Shown here: piece by piece, positions 29,684-39,604 of the stretch
Layout of the letters: every line of letters begins with the position of its first letter
How positions within the stretch are numbered: position 1 is the first letter of the stretch
NCBI GenBank assembly: GCA_947494925.1
Contig: CANLWS010000001.1
Location: forward strand, 1-64,000
Source: an uncultured Alteromonadaceae bacterium
GTDB taxonomy: Bacteria; Pseudomonadota; Gammaproteobacteria; Enterobacterales; Alteromonadaceae
Length of the DNA stretch: 64,000 bases
Direction of reading: 5' to 3'
Notes under the pieces: generated by a model
What the model saw: only the letters and a program-made list of their open reading frames with translations
The model's database searches: none
What the model was told of the DNA's origin: nothing
Translations under genes and position numbers: made by a program

Positions 29684-31750
29684 ATGAAATATCAACTAAC
29701 CATGATCGCAGCAGCATTGGCACTCAGTGCCTGTAGCCCTGCGCCGAAAAGCACAGATACTCCAGCAGCACCAGCTGCGGTAGCAGAAGCTCCAGTAGTC
29801 CAGAGTTCGGGTATAATTAAAGATAATATGGATCTATCCATTAAGCCTGGTGATGACTTTTTCAATTATGTTAACGGGAAATGGTTGGCAAAAACTGAAA
29901 TCCCCGCTGACAAATCTTCTTACGGTGGCTTTTCTATCTTAAGGGATGAAGCGCAGGATGACGTTATGGATATTATCCGGTCTTCAGCAGAGGGAGATTT
30001 TGCAGCAGGTAGCGACGAACAGAAAGTCGGTGGCTTGTATCGTTCTTATATGGACATGGAAAACCGTAATGCACTGGGCGTAACCCCTCTTCAACCCGAA
30101 TTAGAGCGAATTGCCGGCATCGATAGCTATGACAAGTTGGCGGCTTATTTTGCGCGCTCCAGTAAATACGGATTGGGAACTCCTTTTGTCATCGGTCAAT
30201 ATGTGGACTTCAAGAATCCTGAAACTTATATGATATATAGCTTTCAGGCCGGTATAGGATTGCCGGACAGAGAATTTTATTTCAAAGAAGATGAGGCCAA
30301 CGTCAAAATTCGTGAAGCCTATGTTGACCACGTCGCCAAAATGTTTGATTTAGCAGGCTTAGGCAATGGTAAATCAAATGCTGATTTGATTATGGCAATG
30401 GAATCCAAACTTGCTGCCGAGCACATGAAAAAAGAGCAAACCCGCAATATGGTTGCCCTTTACAACAAGGTAATGCAGAAAGATTTACCTGAATTGATGC
30501 CTAACTTTAACTGGGATGTGTTTCTCGCTGAAGCTCAATTGTCAGATTTAGATGGTCTGGTTGTGACCCAACTGGATTATATGCGTGCCTTGGATGGCAT
30601 TATAACGTCCACCAGCCTGGACGACTGGAAAGTATTCCTTCAGTGGGGACTAATCAATGCATCAGCTGGACGACTGAATACCGAACTTGACCAACAAAAC
30701 TTCGAATTTTACAGCAAAGTTTTACGCGGTGTGGAAGAACAACTTCCTCAGTGGCGTCGCGCTGTTGGTCTGGTAAACGGCACTGTTGGTGAGATCATCG
30801 GGAAAGTGTATGTGAAGAAGCATTTCCCACCTGAAGCCAAAGAGCGCATGCTGGAGTTGGTTGATAATTTGCTCAAGGCTTATGAAATCAGTATCAAAGA
30901 ACTGGATTGGATGACAGAAGAAACCAAAGTTCAGGCGTTGGATAAGTTGTCCAAGTTTACGCCTAAAATTGGTTACCCAGATAAGTGGCGCGACTATTCA
31001 TTGCTGACAATTGATGAAAACGACTTATTTGGTAATCTGCAACGTTCCGCTGAAGCCCAATACCAACAGATGTTGGAGAAGCAAAACGGACCCGTGCAGA
31101 AACACGAGTGGGCAATGAATCCACAAACGGTTAACGCCTATTACAACCCTCCGATGAACGAAATCGTCTTCCCGGCAGCAATACTGCAACCTCCATTCTT
31201 CAATTTGGAAGCTGAAGACGCCGTGAATTATGGAGGCATTGGTGCGGTCATAGGACATGAAATTGGTCATGGATTTGATGACTCAGGAAGTACCTTTGAC
31301 GGCGACGGCGTGCTTAGGAACTGGTGGACTGACGCAGACAAGTCTGAGTTTGAAGCGCGCACTGCTAAGCTGATCGCCCAGTATGATTCTTATGAAGCCC
31401 TAGAGGGACTGAATGTGAACGGCGAATTCACTCTGGGTGAAAATATTGGTGATCTGGGTGGTATTAGTATCGCACTTAAAGCATATCACCTGTCATTGGA
31501 AGGTAAGGAAGCGCCAGTGATGGACGGATTTACCGGCGACCAACGTGTTTTCCTTGGTTTCGGACAGGTTTGGGCTAACAAATATCGAGACGAAGCATTA
31601 CGCAATCAGATCGAGACTGACCCCCATTCACCTAGTCCTTTCAGGGCAAATGGTTCAGTCCGCAATGTACCTGAATTCTATGATGCATTCGATGTGGCGG
31701 AAGGTGACAAGTTATACCTTGCTCCCGAAGATCGGGTTAAAATCTGGTAA
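29684..31750 (+). CDS. M13 family metallopeptidase (PepO/neprilysin-like) lipoprotein
   Basis: The 688-residue protein has a lipoprotein signal ending in LSAC (lipid-bearing Cys about residue 17) and an Ala/Pro-rich linker. The M13 N-terminal domain follows (NMDLSIKPGDDFFNYVNGKW). The catalytic domain has the substrate-binding NAYYNPPMNEIVFPAAIL, the zinc motif HEIGH in VIGHEIGHGFDDSG, and the third ligand in LGENIGDLGG. It ends LAPEDRVKIW, as the family does. It probably degrades peptides of up to a few kDa at the outer membrane or in the periplasm. It shares a short gap with the methyltransferase gene and ends at a strong terminator. Confidence 0.93.
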   Translation: MKYQLTMIAAALALSACSPAPKSTDTPAAPAAVAEAPVVQSSGIIKDNMDLSIKPGDDFFNYVNGKWLAKTEIPADKSSYGGFSILRDEAQDDVMDIIRSSAEGDFAAGSDEQKVGGLYRSYMDMENRNALGVTPLQPELERIAGIDSYDKLAAYFARSSKYGLGTPFVIGQYVDFKNPETYMIYSFQAGIGLPDREFYFKEDEANVKIREAYVDHVAKMFDLAGLGNGKSNADLIMAMESKLAAEHMKKEQTRNMVALYNKVMQKDLPELMPNFNWDVFLAEAQLSDLDGLVVTQLDYMRALDGIITSTSLDDWKVFLQWGLINASAGRLNTELDQQNFEFYSKVLRGVEEQLPQWRRAVGLVNGTVGEIIGKVYVKKHFPPEAKERMLELVDNLLKAYEISIKELDWMTEETKVQALDKLSKFTPKIGYPDKWRDYSLLTIDENDLFGNLQRSAEAQYQQMLEKQNGPVQKHEWAMNPQTVNAYYNPPMNEIVFPAAILQPPFFNLEAEDAVNYGGIGAVIGHEIGHGFDDSGSTFDGDGVLRNWWTDADKSEFEARTAKLIAQYDSYEALEGLNVNGEFTLGENIGDLGGISIALKAYHLSLEGKEAPVMDGFTGDQRVFLGFGQVWANKYRDEALRNQIETDPHSPSPFRANGSVRNVPEFYDAFDVAEGDKLYLAPEDRVKIW

Positions 31751-31765
31751 AGCTGATTTATCCAG

Positions 31766-31801
31766 AATAAAAAAAGCCAGGTCAATTGACCTGGCTTTTT
31801 T
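31766..31801. terminator. Bidirectional rho-independent terminator
   Basis: A perfect 11-bp inverted repeat AGCCAGGTCAA/TTGACCTGGCT (31775-31796) is flanked by A-run and T-run (AAAAAA before, TTTTTT after). It lies between the convergent pepO-like and dbpA genes and can end transcripts from both sides. Confidence 0.92.
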
Positions 31802-31828
31802 ATGGAAGTTTAACGATCTGGTCAAAAG

Positions 31829-33208
31829 CTAAGACAATTTTCTGGCCTTGAATTTGCGCCCTTTCATTTTACCTTCATTGAACTGTTTGAGACTGCGCTT
31901 AATACTGCGGGTTTTCACTGCGACATAACTATGAGTTGCAGTGACTTTGATTTTTCCGACATCATCACCTGGAATATCAGCATCTTTGGTTAAAGCCCCA
32001 AGAATGTCGCCGGGACGGAGTTTTGCTTTTTTACCGCCATCAATTGCGATAGTTTGATACTCAGGTTCTACAATACGATTGGCGTGAAACCTGACAGCCT
32101 GTATGCCTGTCCACTTTATCTTGGCATTTTGGTAATCTTCGATGGCATTCGCTCTATTCATTTCTTTGGGTTCGCAAAGGGTCAAAGCCAATCCGTCAGC
32201 ATCAGCCCTTCCTGTTCGTCCTATGCGGTGAATGTGCACCTCAGGATCAGGTGTGATGTGATAATTGATCACCGCCCCAACCCCTTTAACATCCAAGCCT
32301 CGTGAGGCAACATCCGTGGCAACCAGAACTGAGGCACTTTTGTTTTCAAAGCGAACCATCACCTGATTTCGATCTTTTTGTTCCAAATCACCGTGCAACG
32401 CCACAACAGAGAAACCCATCTGTTTCAACTCGTCAGCCACTTCCTGACACGCGATTTTGGTGTTGCAGAAAATGATGCTGGATTCAGGTTGAAAATGAGT
32501 TAACAAGGCAGCAGCGGCTTTGACTCTATGCGCATCTTCTACTTCATAAAACAGCTGTTCTATTTTACTGGTGTCGTGTGTGGACTCCACTGTCACTTCA
32601 TGTGGGTTTCGCTGAATTTTAAAGCTGATTTGTTTAATCTGATCTGGATAAGTTGCAGAAAATAACAATGTCTGACGGTCAGTAGGGATATTGCGAACTA
32701 CAGTGGCCATTTCTTCCTCGAATCCCATATCCAACATTCTGTCGGCTTCGTCAAGGACCAGGGTATTCACTTCGCGCAAATTTAGGCGACCTTTTCCGAT
32801 ATGGTCCATAATGCGCCCGGGCGTACCCACAATAATGTGTGCACCATGAGACAGAGAACCAATTTGTGGTCCCATCGGCGTTCCACCGCACAGGGTTAGC
32901 ACTTTCATGTTGACTATCATCCGCCCAACGGTACGGATCTCCTGCGCCACCTGTTCTGCTAATTCTCGTGTTGGACACATCACCAGAGATTGCACCCTGA
33001 ATCGTTCAACATTGAGCCGGTTCAGCAATCCCAGCGCAAACGCAACTGTTTTCCCGCTGCCAGTTTTCGCTTTTCCAACAACATCTTTGCCGGACAGGAT
33101 AAGAGGCAGACTTTTCGCCTGTATGTCAGTCATTTCACTAAACCCCAAAGTTTCAAGGTTTTTAAGCAAAGGCGTTTTTAAGTCGAGCGAAGAGAATGCT
33201 TTGGTCAC
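31829..33208 (-). CDS. dbpA: ATP-dependent RNA helicase DbpA
   Basis: The 459-residue DEAD-box helicase acts in 50S subunit assembly and is stimulated by hairpin 92 of 23S rRNA. It has AKTGSGKTVAFALG (motif I), PTRELAEQV, TPGRI, DEAD in VLDEADRMLDMGF, SAT in LFSATYPDQ, and HRIGRTGRAD. The C-terminal DbpA RNA-binding domain (about residues 385-459) includes KLRPGDILGALTKDADIPGD and KIKVTATHSYVAVKT. The start codon is GTG at 33208. Length matches the E. coli protein. Confidence 0.93.
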   Translation of the reverse strand: MTKAFSSLDLKTPLLKNLETLGFSEMTDIQAKSLPLILSGKDVVGKAKTGSGKTVAFALGLLNRLNVERFRVQSLVMCPTRELAEQVAQEIRTVGRMIVNMKVLTLCGGTPMGPQIGSLSHGAHIIVGTPGRIMDHIGKGRLNLREVNTLVLDEADRMLDMGFEEEMATVVRNIPTDRQTLLFSATYPDQIKQISFKIQRNPHEVTVESTHDTSKIEQLFYEVEDAHRVKAAAALLTHFQPESSIIFCNTKIACQEVADELKQMGFSVVALHGDLEQKDRNQVMVRFENKSASVLVATDVASRGLDVKGVGAVINYHITPDPEVHIHRIGRTGRADADGLALTLCEPKEMNRANAIEDYQNAKIKWTGIQAVRFHANRIVEPEYQTIAIDGGKKAKLRPGDILGALTKDADIPGDDVGKIKVTATHSYVAVKTRSIKRSLKQFNEGKMKGRKFKARKLS

Positions 33209-33263
33209 GTTGTTCTCGTATTGTTTGATAGAACTAAGCCGGGCTTGATTAGGGCCTAAGGAA

Positions 33264-33956
33264 TCAGAATAAAACCATATTATTGTCTGCTTCTATAGCA
33301 GCGTCCAATGTTTCCAGTAGCTCTTTGCGCGCTTTCAATTTAGTTTGCGCATGGGCTTTCATATTTAATTGACTTAACATGCCTGCCACTTTGGCAATTG
33401 TTGTTTCAAATGCTTCAGCAGGTACCACCATATCAAGAAAACCAGCCTTTACAGCTCCTTTGGGGTCAACCATTTCTGCACAAATAACCGAACGATTAAA
33501 AAAGACCGGTGCCAATCTGCCACGAGCTAATTCAATACCTGCGCTATGCATAGTCATGCCGATTGCAACTTCATTCAGACCAATCTTGAACTCGCCCTCA
33601 ACACCTATGCGATAGTCAGAAGCCAAGAGTAAAAAGGCTCCTTTCGCAATAGCGTGTCCTGGACAGGCAACCACTACCGGAAAAGGAAAAGAAAGCAGGC
33701 GACGGGTTAACTGAGATCCTGACGACACCAAAGCTTTCATGTTTTCTATGCCACTTTTCATTACGTTGAGATCATAACCGCCTGAAAGCATACCTGGGTG
33801 TCCGGTGATAACAACAACTGCCTCATCCTGTTCAGCACGATCAAGGGCCTCATTGAAATCAACGACTAGTTGCGGTGAAATTGCGTTAACTTTGCCATTT
33901 TGCAGAGTCAACGTTGCCACTTTGTCATTCAGTTGATAACCAACCAGATTTGTCAT
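33264..33956 (-). CDS. Crotonase (enoyl-CoA hydratase/isomerase) family protein
   Basis: The 230-residue crotonase-fold protein has the N-terminal strand segment VATLTLQNGKVNAISPQLVV, the oxyanion-hole strands (GMLSGGYDLNVMKSG and HAIAKGAFLLLASDYRIGVE), and GLNEVAIGMTMHSAGIELAR. It is shorter than typical FadB-like hydratases. The Glu pair of classical hydratases is not obvious, so the exact reaction is unknown. It starts 12 bp after the second of two tandem SBP genes on the same strand and is probably co-transcribed with them. Confidence 0.85.
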   Translation of the reverse strand: MTNLVGYQLNDKVATLTLQNGKVNAISPQLVVDFNEALDRAEQDEAVVVITGHPGMLSGGYDLNVMKSGIENMKALVSSGSQLTRRLLSFPFPVVVACPGHAIAKGAFLLLASDYRIGVEGEFKIGLNEVAIGMTMHSAGIELARGRLAPVFFNRSVICAEMVDPKGAVKAGFLDMVVPAEAFETTIAKVAGMLSQLNMKAHAQTKLKARKELLETLDAAIEADNNMVLF

Positions 33957-33968
33957 TATTATTCTCGC

Positions 33969-34775
33969 TTATTTTTTCCAAAGATTCAGAACACCGTCTT
34001 CCAGGTGCATCGGGATTGTCACTTCTTGTTGGTATTTTTCAACCCAACCTTTTGCCATCTGATTATATTCTTCGCTTGCTTTGAACACCTTCGCCGCGTC
34101 GGTAAGTTTGCTGACAAGCTCAGGATTGGTCCCCGGTTTAGACAAAACCAGGTAACTTTGTGTGCGCTGGTAAGTCATCAGGCGCCTGATGTCTCCGCAC
34201 TGCCTTCCTGAATTCTCACAAAAAAATGCCATGCCAGCATCGGAGAAAAACAACGCTTGTGCGCGGCCATTTAACAAAGAATCGAATGCTTTTTGCCAAC
34301 TCTTGTAGGGTCTAGCACCAGGGATTTGGTAGAGGTTGAGAATTTTCTCTCTTACATCGCCCTGCAAAACTGCAATACTATTAAGCTTTGCAAGTTGAGA
34401 CATTTCCGCAACCTGAATGCCCAAGGAAGACTTGCTGTATACTGCAAATATATTTGCGGTGATTGGCGTCAACCAATGATACTGATCTTCGCGCTCAGGT
34501 GTACGCGCCAGTGCAAACACCAATACGTTGGACTTAGTTCTAGCTTCAAGCTCAACTCTTTCCCAAGGTGCGGTAAGAATATTTTGACTGACCTCTGCCT
34601 GCTTCAGGACGCCGCGAACTAAATCAACCACATAACCGCTTAGCTGACGTTTATCATCTTCAACGACAAAAGGAGCTTCTGGATTGGTTAGCACCCAAAA
34701 ATCCTGTTCTTCAGCGCTAAGCCCCACACTCCATAAAGTGAAAAGACAGCAGAGAATACAACTATTAAACTTCAC
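33969..34775 (-). CDS. Orphan periplasmic solute-binding-like protein, tandem copy B
   Basis: The 268-residue protein (GTG start) has a signal peptide ending near VGLSAEE. It is a clear paralog of the gene just upstream: both carry the block RTPERED-YHW-TPI, a C-x(6-7)-C pair in the second lobe (FFCENSGRQCGDIRRLMTYQ here) and a similar C-terminus (MHLEDGVLNLW here). It is a family-3 binding-protein fold. No permease is near. Gene pair, spacing (4 bp) and similarity indicate a local duplication. Confidence 0.8.
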   Translation of the reverse strand: MKFNSCILCCLFTLWSVGLSAEEQDFWVLTNPEAPFVVEDDKRQLSGYVVDLVRGVLKQAEVSQNILTAPWERVELEARTKSNVLVFALARTPEREDQYHWLTPITANIFAVYSKSSLGIQVAEMSQLAKLNSIAVLQGDVREKILNLYQIPGARPYKSWQKAFDSLLNGRAQALFFSDAGMAFFCENSGRQCGDIRRLMTYQRTQSYLVLSKPGTNPELVSKLTDAAKVFKASEEYNQMAKGWVEKYQQEVTIPMHLEDGVLNLWKK

Positions 34776-34779
34776 TGAG

Positions 34780-35574
34780 CTATTTCTCTATACCAATCAC
34801 GCCATCAAGTAAGACCATGGAATTGGCCATAGGATCGCGCTGAGTAAGATAAGATGCAGCCATTTGTAAGAATTCCGGGGAATTTTTATATTCTTTCGCC
34901 GCTTCGATTAAACGGTCTGCATAAGGTTGTGATACTGTTGATTTTCGCATGGCAAGATAACTCACTGCAGTCTGATGAACATACACTTTACGAATATCTG
35001 CGCAATTCAGATTTTCATTTAAACATAGCAGAGCAACACCCATATCTGAAAAAAACAAACTATCTACCCGCTCTTTTAAAAGCGAACCTATTGCTTGTTG
35101 CCAGGTATTGAAGGTAACAACATTTTGCGCATGCGCATTGTCCAAGATGTTTTGCCGGTAATCATCCCGCAACACAGCCACAGTCTCGTAGCGATCAATA
35201 TCCTCAAGTGAATCGAGTAATTTGCTATTGTGATTTAAGGTATAGAGCGCGACGGGATTGCGGGAAATGGGCGTGATCCAGTGATATAAATCTTCACGTT
35301 CAGGCGTTCGAACCATGCCCGTTATCAAACTCAAGTCGACCGCAGCCGAGACTTTAATGATGCGTGCCCAAGGTAGGGCAATAACCCGACTCTTCAGTTG
35401 GGCTTTTTGTATAATTGCCTTGCTAAGATCAACTGAATAACCAGTGGAATTTCCCATATCATCAGTGGTACTAAAAAACGCAAGGGGGTTTGTATACAAA
35501 GTTATTACTTCGTCAGCAACCTCGGCCGCACTAATGACAGACGCAAAGCTCAGTAAGATCAACCACCACTTCAT
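34780..35574 (-). CDS. Orphan periplasmic solute-binding-like protein, tandem copy A
   Basis: The 264-residue protein starts at the ATG at 35574 (MKWWLILLSFASVISAAEVA, signal peptide); a TTG at 35586 is the alternative. It shares RTPEREDLYHWITPISRN and the Cys pair LLCLNENLNCADIRKVYVHQ with its neighbour, and ends MVLLDGVIGIEK. The family-3 solute-binding fold is clear, but no transporter genes are close. It is first in a run of three close-packed genes with copy B and a crotonase. Confidence 0.8.
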   Translation of the reverse strand: MKWWLILLSFASVISAAEVADEVITLYTNPLAFFSTTDDMGNSTGYSVDLSKAIIQKAQLKSRVIALPWARIIKVSAAVDLSLITGMVRTPEREDLYHWITPISRNPVALYTLNHNSKLLDSLEDIDRYETVAVLRDDYRQNILDNAHAQNVVTFNTWQQAIGSLLKERVDSLFFSDMGVALLCLNENLNCADIRKVYVHQTAVSYLAMRKSTVSQPYADRLIEAAKEYKNSPEFLQMAASYLTQRDPMANSMVLLDGVIGIEK

Positions 35575-35607
35575 CACACTACTCAACTCGAAATTAATTA
35601 ATCATGT

Positions 35608-36648
35608 TCACTGCACATTCGACAATTTCCAATTCACCGTCTGTCCCGCAAAAAAGGGAACAATAGGGTTGCCATCTGGCAGTGTGATCTCTTCCGGAAC
35701 AATCCAACTTTCTTTCACCAGAGTAACAGACCCGGTGTTGCGCGGTAGACCATAAAAATCAGCACCATGGTGGCTTGCAAACCCTTCTAGTTTATCCAGC
35801 ACTCCCAATTCCTCAAACACGTGCGCATATAACTCCAGTGCACTCCAGGCGCTATAACATCCGGCGCACCCACAGGCATTTTCTTTGCGATGCTTTTCAT
35901 GGGGCGCAGAATCTGTACCCAGAAAAAATTTGCTAGAACCACTTGCTACCGCCGCTCGCAACGCGGCTTGATGGGTCGAACGTTTTAGAACTGGTAAACA
36001 GTAATTGTGAGGTCTTACTCCACCTACCAATAAATCATTGCGATTCAACAATAAATGCTGGGGAGTTATTGTAGCGGCAACGTTCATAGAGCTAGAATTT
36101 ACGAATTCGACGGCATCACCAGTAGTAATGTGCTCAAATACGACTTTAAGGCTGGTAAAGCGAGACACGATCTGACTCAGGTAACGATCGATGAAAGCTT
36201 TTTCACGGTCAAATATATCAACGTGAGATTCAGTCACTTCTCCATGGATCAGCAGTAACATGCCACATTCAGCCATAGTTTCAAAGACAGGATACAGTGC
36301 CTCTATTCCATCTACAGCCGCATCTGAGTTTGTTGTTGCTCCCGCCGGATAGAGCTTAGCTGCTACTATGCCTGCTTCTTTTGCTTCCAATATGTCCTGA
36401 CGACTGGTCTGGTTCGTCAGAAACAAGGTCATCAATGGTTGAAAAGTGCTCCCTTCAGGCCTGGCTTGTTCGATACGAGATTGATAAGCCAACGCCATCG
36501 ACGCTGTTGTGACTGGCGGAACCAGATTAGGCATGACGATCGCTCGCTGGAAACATCGTGCCGTCGCTGGCACTGTTTCTTTCAGCATATCACCATCTCG
36601 AAAGTGCAAGTGCCAGTCATCTGGCGTTTGCAAAGTAACTTGTTGCAT
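35608..36648 (-). CDS. pyrC: Dihydroorotase, class II
   Basis: The 346-residue enzyme interconverts carbamoyl-aspartate and dihydroorotate in pyrimidine synthesis. Metal-site elements are all present: [10 protein letters not shown] at residues 11-20, the lysine to be carboxylated in [16 protein letters not shown], His in LLIHGEVT and VVFEHITT, and the catalytic Asp in FLGTDSAPH. The length equals E. coli PyrC. It is divergent from the OlsF-like gene across a 192-bp gap, where I found no certain operator. Confidence 0.96.
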   Translation of the reverse strand: MQQVTLQTPDDWHLHFRDGDMLKETVPATARCFQRAIVMPNLVPPVTTASMALAYQSRIEQARPEGSTFQPLMTLFLTNQTSRQDILEAKEAGIVAAKLYPAGATTNSDAAVDGIEALYPVFETMAECGMLLLIHGEVTESHVDIFDREKAFIDRYLSQIVSRFTSLKVVFEHITTGDAVEFVNSSSMNVAATITPQHLLLNRNDLLVGGVRPHNYCLPVLKRSTHQAALRAAVASGSSKFFLGTDSAPHEKHRKENACGCAGCYSAWSALELYAHVFEELGVLDKLEGFASHHGADFYGLPRNTGSVTLVKESWIVPEEITLPDGNPIVPFFAGQTVNWKLSNVQ

Positions 36649-36840
36649 TCTTAAACCTTGATAAAAAACTCAATTTACCCTAATGCTATTATGCATGAAA
36701 AATGGTCCAAATAATCTCTCACACACATGGTTTTCTTTGATAGATTAGAATAAATAACTGAAATCTCCGGTCAAAAGAGGTTAACCCTATTATCAAACTC
36801 GGACTCGGAGCACCTTGAAAATAATTTCGGATTTAGTTTT

Positions 36841-38595
36841 ATGTCGATTGCCATCAGTTTAGCAAACCTTATCCCTGCTCATAAAAAGACTTTCTTTAAT
36901 TTATCCGTCATTAAAGTATTGGATAAAATTTTAGGCGTGTCTAGGATGGATGAGTTATACCGCCAAAATGTTATGGCAGGTCTTGATAAAGAGCAATTTG
37001 CTCAAAAGTTGTTGGACGTTCTGAACATCAAAGTGTTGGGTGCTGAAAATCTGGAGGGAAAAATACCTTCTCAAGGTCCGTTAGTGATAGCCAGCAATCA
37101 TCCATTCGGTGGAATAGAAGGTGTAATTCTGTGTCTGTTGCTAGGTCAGCTTCGTCCTGATCTCAAAGTGCTGGCAAATCAAGGTCTCAAGCTGTTTCCT
37201 GAGCTTAGTGACTATTTTATTTTTACCAATCCCTTATCGGAAAAAGATCCAAAAAACGCTCCTTCTTTAAGGACAAGCTTGCGCCACGTTAAGGCTGGTG
37301 GTGCGTTATTAGTCTTTCCCGCGGGCAGGGTATCTTATTATCAAAGCGCTAAGGATAGAATCAGCGAACATAGCTGGAATCGTATCATCGGTCGACTGGT
37401 TTCCGCATCAAACGCACAGTTTTTACCAATATTCGTCAGTGGCCAAAACAGTCCATTATTTTATCGATTGGGAAGAATTTACTATCGTCTACGTATGTTC
37501 ATGCTGGCCAGAGAATTGCTCAACAAAGAAAATGCCGAGATTAGAATTAGTTGCGGCAACCCCTGCAAGGCTAACAGCTACGAGAATAATCTGGATACAG
37601 AGCAACATGCTGCACTGTGTCGTATCCAGAGTTATGCGCAAGACCCGCAATGGTCCAGGTCCTGGCCAATGGACAAGGAGGTTAATCTGAAGGAGCTCGC
37701 TGCAGAACAACCAGAGGATGTAATCGCCCAGGAAATAGCTAAGTTGCCAAAGGAGCAGCATTTGCTCACCCACAAAGCGTTTGAAGTCTACTTCGGCTAT
37801 CAAAATCAAATGCCGGCTACAGTCGCTGAGATAGCCAGGTTACGAGAACTGGTTTTCCGGGAGCATAATGAGGGAAGCGGTGAACCGCTGGATACCGATG
37901 GATTTGATGCAACTTATACACATTTGTTTGTTTATAACAGTGAGCGTAAACACATCATTGGTGCATACAGAATGGGTCAGACAGACAAGTTGCTAGCCGA
38001 TGGCGATATGAAACAACTTTATCTGTCCAGAATGTTTAAGTTTGATCGCACCTTTGTTAACCAACTACAACCTTGTCTTGAAATGGGTCGTTCCTTTCTA
38101 ATTCCAGAATACCAACGAAGTTTTCAGGGTCTTTACTTGTTGTGGCGGGGGATAGGTGCTTTTGTTTGTTTGTATCCGCGGTACCGCACGCTGTATGGCA
38201 CAGTTTCCCTAAGCAAATTGTACGATACGAGGAGTGTGGCACTGATCAAACAAGCATTAATCACGCGGACTGATTCAGTTAAACCATATACCGAGTTTGA
38301 TTTTGACCTTCACCCGGAGATCCAGGACTTCAGCCAAAAATACGAGTTGAAACCACACCTGAGTGCCCTGCTGGCATCCATTGAGGATGATGGCAAAGAT
38401 ATTCCGATCTTGGCAAAACACTATATGAAGCTTGGAGCAGAGTTTCATTGCCTGGGTATCGACAGCAACTTTAACGACACACCGGGTTTATTGCTCAGTG
38501 TGGAATTGCCCAAGGCACCCGAAAAACTACTGAAGTTGTATCTAAGTGAAGGTTGGGAAGGCTATAAGAATCACAAAGGTCAGGAAGTGGGCTGA
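36841..38595 (+). CDS. olsF: OlsF-type bifunctional ornithine-lipid acyltransferase
   Basis: The 584-residue protein joins two acyltransferases. The N-terminal half (about residues 50-260) is PlsC/OlsA-like, with NHPFGGIEGVILCLLL (HX4E form) and the later block LVFPAGRVSYYQ. The C-terminal half (about 300-540) is OlsB-like (GNAT-type hemolysin family), with ELVFREHNEGSGEPLDTDGF, LEMGRSFLIPEYQRSFQGLY and YGTVSLSKLYDT. In OlsF the second domain makes lyso-ornithine lipid from 3-hydroxyacyl-ACP and the first adds the second acyl chain. Ornithine lipids are phosphate-free membrane lipids often made under phosphate limitation. The assignment rests on domain order and length. Confidence 0.82.
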   Translation: MSIAISLANLIPAHKKTFFNLSVIKVLDKILGVSRMDELYRQNVMAGLDKEQFAQKLLDVLNIKVLGAENLEGKIPSQGPLVIASNHPFGGIEGVILCLLLGQLRPDLKVLANQGLKLFPELSDYFIFTNPLSEKDPKNAPSLRTSLRHVKAGGALLVFPAGRVSYYQSAKDRISEHSWNRIIGRLVSASNAQFLPIFVSGQNSPLFYRLGRIYYRLRMFMLARELLNKENAEIRISCGNPCKANSYENNLDTEQHAALCRIQSYAQDPQWSRSWPMDKEVNLKELAAEQPEDVIAQEIAKLPKEQHLLTHKAFEVYFGYQNQMPATVAEIARLRELVFREHNEGSGEPLDTDGFDATYTHLFVYNSERKHIIGAYRMGQTDKLLADGDMKQLYLSRMFKFDRTFVNQLQPCLEMGRSFLIPEYQRSFQGLYLLWRGIGAFVCLYPRYRTLYGTVSLSKLYDTRSVALIKQALITRTDSVKPYTEFDFDLHPEIQDFSQKYELKPHLSALLASIEDDGKDIPILAKHYMKLGAEFHCLGIDSNFNDTPGLLLSVELPKAPEKLLKLYLSEGWEGYKNHKGQEVG

Positions 38596-38625
38596 CCTCT
38601 TTACAGTCAAAGTCAGCTTTTCTTT
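38591..38625 (+). terminator. Possible terminator after the olsF-type gene
   Basis: GCTGAC at 38591-38596 pairs with GTCAGC at 38612-38617 across a 15-nt loop and is followed by TTTTCTTT. It overlaps the stop codons of two convergent genes. The stem is short, so confidence is moderate. Confidence 0.45.
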
Positions 38626-38951
38626 ACAAACATTGATTTAAGTTTCATTGCACCTATACCCTCGATTTTACAGTCGATGTCATGATCTCCATCCACTAGC
38701 CGGATATTCTTTACTTTGGTACCGACTTTCACCACAGAGCTTGATCCTTTAATTTTGAGATCTTTTATTACTGTGACGGTATCTCCATCCTGCAGTTGAT
38801 TACCGTTGGAATCTTTAATGATCTTCCCGTTTTCAGACTCGTTGTCCTCAGCCTGAGGCCATTCATGACCACATTCCGGACATACAAACATATCACGGTC
38901 TTCGTAGGTAAATTCTGAATTACATGCTGTGCAATTAGGTAGCGCGCTCAT
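38613..38951 (-). CDS. YjdM/PhnA family zinc-ribbon protein
   Basis: The 112-residue protein starts at the ATG at 38951 ([20 protein letters not shown]). The N-terminal zinc ribbon has CTACNSEF and [10 protein letters not shown], and the C-terminal beta domain has [20 protein letters not shown] and [20 protein letters not shown]. Although once named PhnA (alkylphosphonate uptake), the E. coli relative YjdM is not a phosphonatase and its role is unclear. A longer upstream reading frame adds 13 residues without homology. Confidence 0.9.
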   Translation of the reverse strand: MSALPNCTACNSEFTYEDRDMFVCPECGHEWPQAEDNESENGKIIKDSNGNQLQDGDTVTVIKDLKIKGSSSVVKVGTKVKNIRLVDGDHDIDCKIEGIGAMKLKSMFVKKS

Positions 38952-39100
38952 AGTTTGGATGCCTTTGCTGAAAATCGTATACCCTGTCACTTAAATTGAC
39001 AGTTCGGGACCAGCGGTATTATCCATAAATCGGAATCGAAAACTATTGTTTCACACGCTTTATTCATCGTTGCCAAAACACAATTTGGCGCTAAAGACAC

Positions 39101-39604
39101 TTATGCCTGTTTCTTCAGATAGGTCACTGTCGCTGGTGCAACGCCAAAAAACTCTGGTGTTTCTTCACCCTGCAAAGAACGGATAACCGCCAGCAAAGAG
39201 AAATGATGAATGGCATGGCTGGACACAAAAACCAATTCACGCGCGATATTAGATTGAACAGTGACGTATTCTGTTTGTTGAATTGAGGTTTCACTCATCA
39301 CTGACAAAGGCGTACTGGGATCGAGCAAACACGCTTTTTCTAACCATGTGGCTATCTCACCCCAAGCCAATAGCGCGGCTTTCGGGTCTGCCTCGATATC
39401 ACCAAAGCGATCCCGTTTGTTATAATCAACCACACCGTCTTCAAGTCCGTGGATCAGCGCATGATAATGGTCAACAACATGACGCATGTGGGCACCAGCA
39501 CTTCCTGCCAGATGCGGTTTAATCTGAGTCGTGTAATCAATGAGACTAACAGAAGTCAAAAATTCTTGGGCTTGCTGCACGATTTCCAGCTGACTACTTA
39601 GCAT
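39101..39604 (-). CDS. DinB-like four-helix metal-binding protein
   Basis: The 167-residue protein is placed at the ATG at 39604 because CAGGA precedes it by 6 nt; an ATG at 39643 has no such site. Three His clusters typical of DinB/YfiT proteins are present: GAHMRHVVDHYHALIHGLED near residue 40, and ELVFVSSHAIHHFSLLAVIR near 128. These proteins bind a divalent metal and often act as thiol-dependent transferases; the substrate is unknown. Confidence 0.75.
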   Translation of the reverse strand: MLSSQLEIVQQAQEFLTSVSLIDYTTQIKPHLAGSAGAHMRHVVDHYHALIHGLEDGVVDYNKRDRFGDIEADPKAALLAWGEIATWLEKACLLDPSTPLSVMSETSIQQTEYVTVQSNIARELVFVSSHAIHHFSLLAVIRSLQGEETPEFFGVAPATVTYLKKQA

